Below are positions 62,542 to 64,000 of a stretch of DNA of 64,000 nt, one piece after another. The stretch comes from Bolinopsis microptera (lineage: Eukaryota; Ctenophora; Tentaculata; Lobata; Bolinopsidae), in contig NC_087082.1 in assembly GCF_026151205.1 (NCBI RefSeq), positions 818,501 to 882,500 on the forward strand, in the 5' to 3' direction. The notes below the pieces were generated by a model. The model saw only the letters and a list, made by a program, of their open reading frames with translations. It searched no databases and was not told the DNA's origin. Made by a program: the position numbers and the translations under genes. Each line of letters opens with the position of its first letter. Positions within the stretch are counted from its first letter, which is position 1.

Positions 62542-63695
62542 TCACATCCGCTCGTTCTGGCCATGATATAACTCTGCTCTCTCACATAAGATGGGCATAA
62601 TCTGTCAGCTGCAGAATGTGTCTTGCATTTATCTTTGACATTCTTGTCTTTACTGTTGCTGCAGTTCGTACACTTGATACTAGATCTTCGGCCCGCCGTT
62701 TTCTTCTCACAATCTTTCGATTTGTGGGCACCTGCACAGTAGAAGCACACTGGGTCGGCATTATACTTCTTACACTTACAGTAATCACTGCCACTCATGT
62801 GTCCGAAGCTCTGACAGTCAAAGCACTGGATTACATGATACCTATCCTTAACTTTATACTGTCCAAGATCAGCGTGTACAAAGTCACCTGACTCCCTTAT
62901 AGACTGCCTGATTTTCACTGACACTTGTAGGCATGCCCAGGTCTTGTTTTTCTCCAGGAAAATAACCTTGAAAGTGTTGTTCTCATCTTCAACTAAACTC
63001 TTAATGGAACTGTTCTTATCAAGGATGCTCTGGCGCAATTCTTCGGATGACTCAAAATCTCCCTTGAGATCATACATAGTAAGCTTAGGTTCAAGCATTG
63101 TCACGGTGTGGGATTTTGCAGACACTTTGTAGTCCACACTAAGAGCATCTTTAGCTTTCTCCATAAGTTCCTTGTTCTTGAATATTAACCTTGCTGTGCC
63201 TTCTTTGACACCTGAGACCCCTTTAATAGGGATGCTGGGCAGTATTGATGCGACATGTTTCTTCACCTTTGAGGACCAGAGTTCTTCTGTTATCTTATCT
63301 GCCTCATTCTGCCCTTCCAGAGTTAAAGTATGAGTCTCACTGGGTCCGAGATTGGTCTTAATCTCAGGTATAATATCTGGACCACCTTTATTGTGCTCAA
63401 TGAGAATTTGTCTAAATTGTGCTAGCTCCTTTCTCACTATATCTAGTGCCTCGGTAGCTGTCCCTTCCTGTGGTGCAGGTGTGTCTAGTTTAGACTTGGT
63501 CTTCAGTAGTGACAGGGCCCTCTTACTGAAACTGTATAGTTCCTTTATAACTTCAAACATATCCGGCTTGCTATTCCCTGTGGGTAAGTCTAAAGAATCT
63601 GCAATTATAGTATCCAACTTCTTCTTACCTTTTAAACTGTCGTTTAACGTTTCTAACTCCTTTTCCATCTTGTCATAGACATCAGTGATAACCAT
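62478..63695 (-). CDS. LINE-5 ORF1: zinc-knuckle RNA-binding protein
   Basis: 405 residues, ATG at 63693-63695 in a good context (gcaATGg). The N-terminus is predicted coiled coil (about 5-110). A middle domain (about 135-290) resembles the RRM-like part of LINE ORF1 proteins. Near residues 290-330 come CFDCQSFGHMSGSDYC and CFYCAGAHKSKDC, two CCHC-type knuckles, then CTNC. No esterase or AlkB-like part is present, unlike LINE-1 to LINE-3. The stop lies 50 bases after the slippery site. Confidence 0.85.
   Translation of the reverse strand: MVITDVYDKMEKELETLNDSLKGKKKLDTIIADSLDLPTGNSKPDMFEVIKELYSFSKRALSLLKTKSKLDTPAPQEGTATEALDIVRKELAQFRQILIEHNKGGPDIIPEIKTNLGPSETHTLTLEGQNEADKITEELWSSKVKKHVASILPSIPIKGVSGVKEGTARLIFKNKELMEKAKDALSVDYKVSAKSHTVTMLEPKLTMYDLKGDFESSEELRQSILDKNSSIKSLVEDENNTFKVIFLEKNKTWACLQVSVKIRQSIRESGDFVHADLGQYKVKDRYHVIQCFDCQSFGHMSGSDYCKCKKYNADPVCFYCAGAHKSKDCEKKTAGRRSSIKCTNCSNSKDKNVKDKCKTHSAADRLCPSYVREQSYIMARTSGCETSKNSYLQWAKIRQRELGIN
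62529..62535 (-). promoter_or_regulatory. -1 ribosomal frameshift site A_AAA_AAC
   Basis: In the ORF1 frame the element strand reads TCA AAA AAC TCT. The heptamer A AAA AAC is a canonical -1 slippery sequence, and the -1 frame is open from nine bases upstream of it (TGA AAC ATC AAA) through all of ORF2. Downstream, TTATC-T-CC can pair with GGGATAA about 30 bases later, a possible stimulatory stem. Confidence 0.65.
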
Positions 63696-63818
63696 TGCTG
63701 TAAAGGATTTGAGACCTCTCTACTTTAACTCAAACCAAATAAATATAGTGGTAAGTGCTGAAAAGTACTTGATAAACCCACTAAAAGCTGTTGGTCGTCG
63801 TTTAAAACGCAGTAAAAA
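63696..63818 (-). other. LINE-5 5' untranslated region
   Basis: About 120 bp between the 42-nt leader and the ORF1 ATG; no upstream ATG-led frame of note. Confidence 0.5.
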
Positions 63819-63885
63819 CCTCAAATTATTTGTTATATAGTAGTGTTGAAAGTATTAAAAAATAGTAGTGTTGAAAGTATTAAAA
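63819..63885 (-). other. 42-nt 5' leader of LINE-5 with a partial second copy
   Basis: 63819-63860 equals 23924-23965 of LINE-2 at all 42 positions. A further 23-25 bases (63861-63885) repeat the first part of the leader, as template jumping at the end of reverse transcription would leave. Confidence 0.75.
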
Positions 63886-64000
63886 TGCTTACAATACTTA
63901 CAATACTGACCATATAATGCTTACAATACTTACAATACTGACCATATAATGCTTACAATACTTACTATACTGACCATATACTGACCATATAGATAAATAT
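63886..64000. repeat. 32-bp satellite, right block of copy B
   Basis: Continuation of the array at 58681-59193 on the other side of LINE-5, running to the window end. Confidence 0.88.

Larger units (their letters stand above)
59194..63885 (-). mobile_element. LINE-5: full-length, intact L2-like LINE in the satellite
   Basis: Both ends abut 32-bp satellite units (58681-59193 and 63886-64000). On the minus strand it has the 42-nt leader (with a partial 5' duplication), a 5' UTR, ORF1, ORF2 and a 3' UTR ending in a short TTTCG tandem tail. Endonuclease and RT motifs and the tandem-repeat tail suit the L2 clade. No disabling change is seen, so it may be active. Confidence 0.9.

Overview
This is animal (metazoan) nuclear DNA: AT-rich, intron-rich, and mostly transposable elements. 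The evidence is a multi-exon gene whose spliced product follows the animal cullin regulator CAND1, a class A GPCR gene pair with GT-AG introns, and several families of animal-type LINEs and a copia element. The sequence fits an invertebrate, perhaps a non-bilaterian such as a cnidarian, but nothing here proves the phylum.

Layout. 1-5.3 kb: two broken LINE 3' ends, then hairpin-rich DNA without genes. 5.32-24.34 kb: one Ty1/copia LTR retrotransposon on the minus strand, with LTRs that look identical by eye, a 5-bp target duplication, a primer binding site and a gag-pol frame. Two related LINEs are nested in it: LINE-1 (10.14-15.85 kb, plus, 5'-truncated and frameshifted) and LINE-2 (16.50-23.97 kb, minus, nearly intact). 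25.4-30.0 kb: LINE-3, a CR1-like element. 31.1-40.7 kb: exons 1-14 of CAND1 (plus), with an RTE-like LINE-4 antisense in intron 1 and many tandem repeats at exon edges. 40.7-49.9 kb: decayed coiled-coil coding sequence and pyrimidine-rich simple repeats. 49.9-64 kb: a large imperfect inverted repeat holding two divergently transcribed copies of the same GPCR gene. An RLE-type LINE and an intact L2-like LINE-5 are inserted in the satellite of their second introns.

Most interesting biology. (1) ORF1 of LINE-1, LINE-2 and LINE-3 carries an AlkB-like 2-oxoglutarate/Fe(II) dioxygenase signature (HxD...H...R) directly before an SGNH esterase domain. That suggests a retrotransposon-encoded nucleic-acid demethylase. 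(2) The two full-length LINEs of different families, LINE-2 and LINE-5, begin with the same 42 nt, as expected if their RNAs received a common spliced leader. (3) ORF2 of LINE-5 has no early AUG and sits in the -1 frame behind a canonical A_AAA_AAC slippery heptamer. (4) Exon 1 of CAND1, with its splice donor, is repeated five times inside a minisatellite.

Exon boundaries, domain calls and repeat boundaries were read by eye. No alignment or database search was run.
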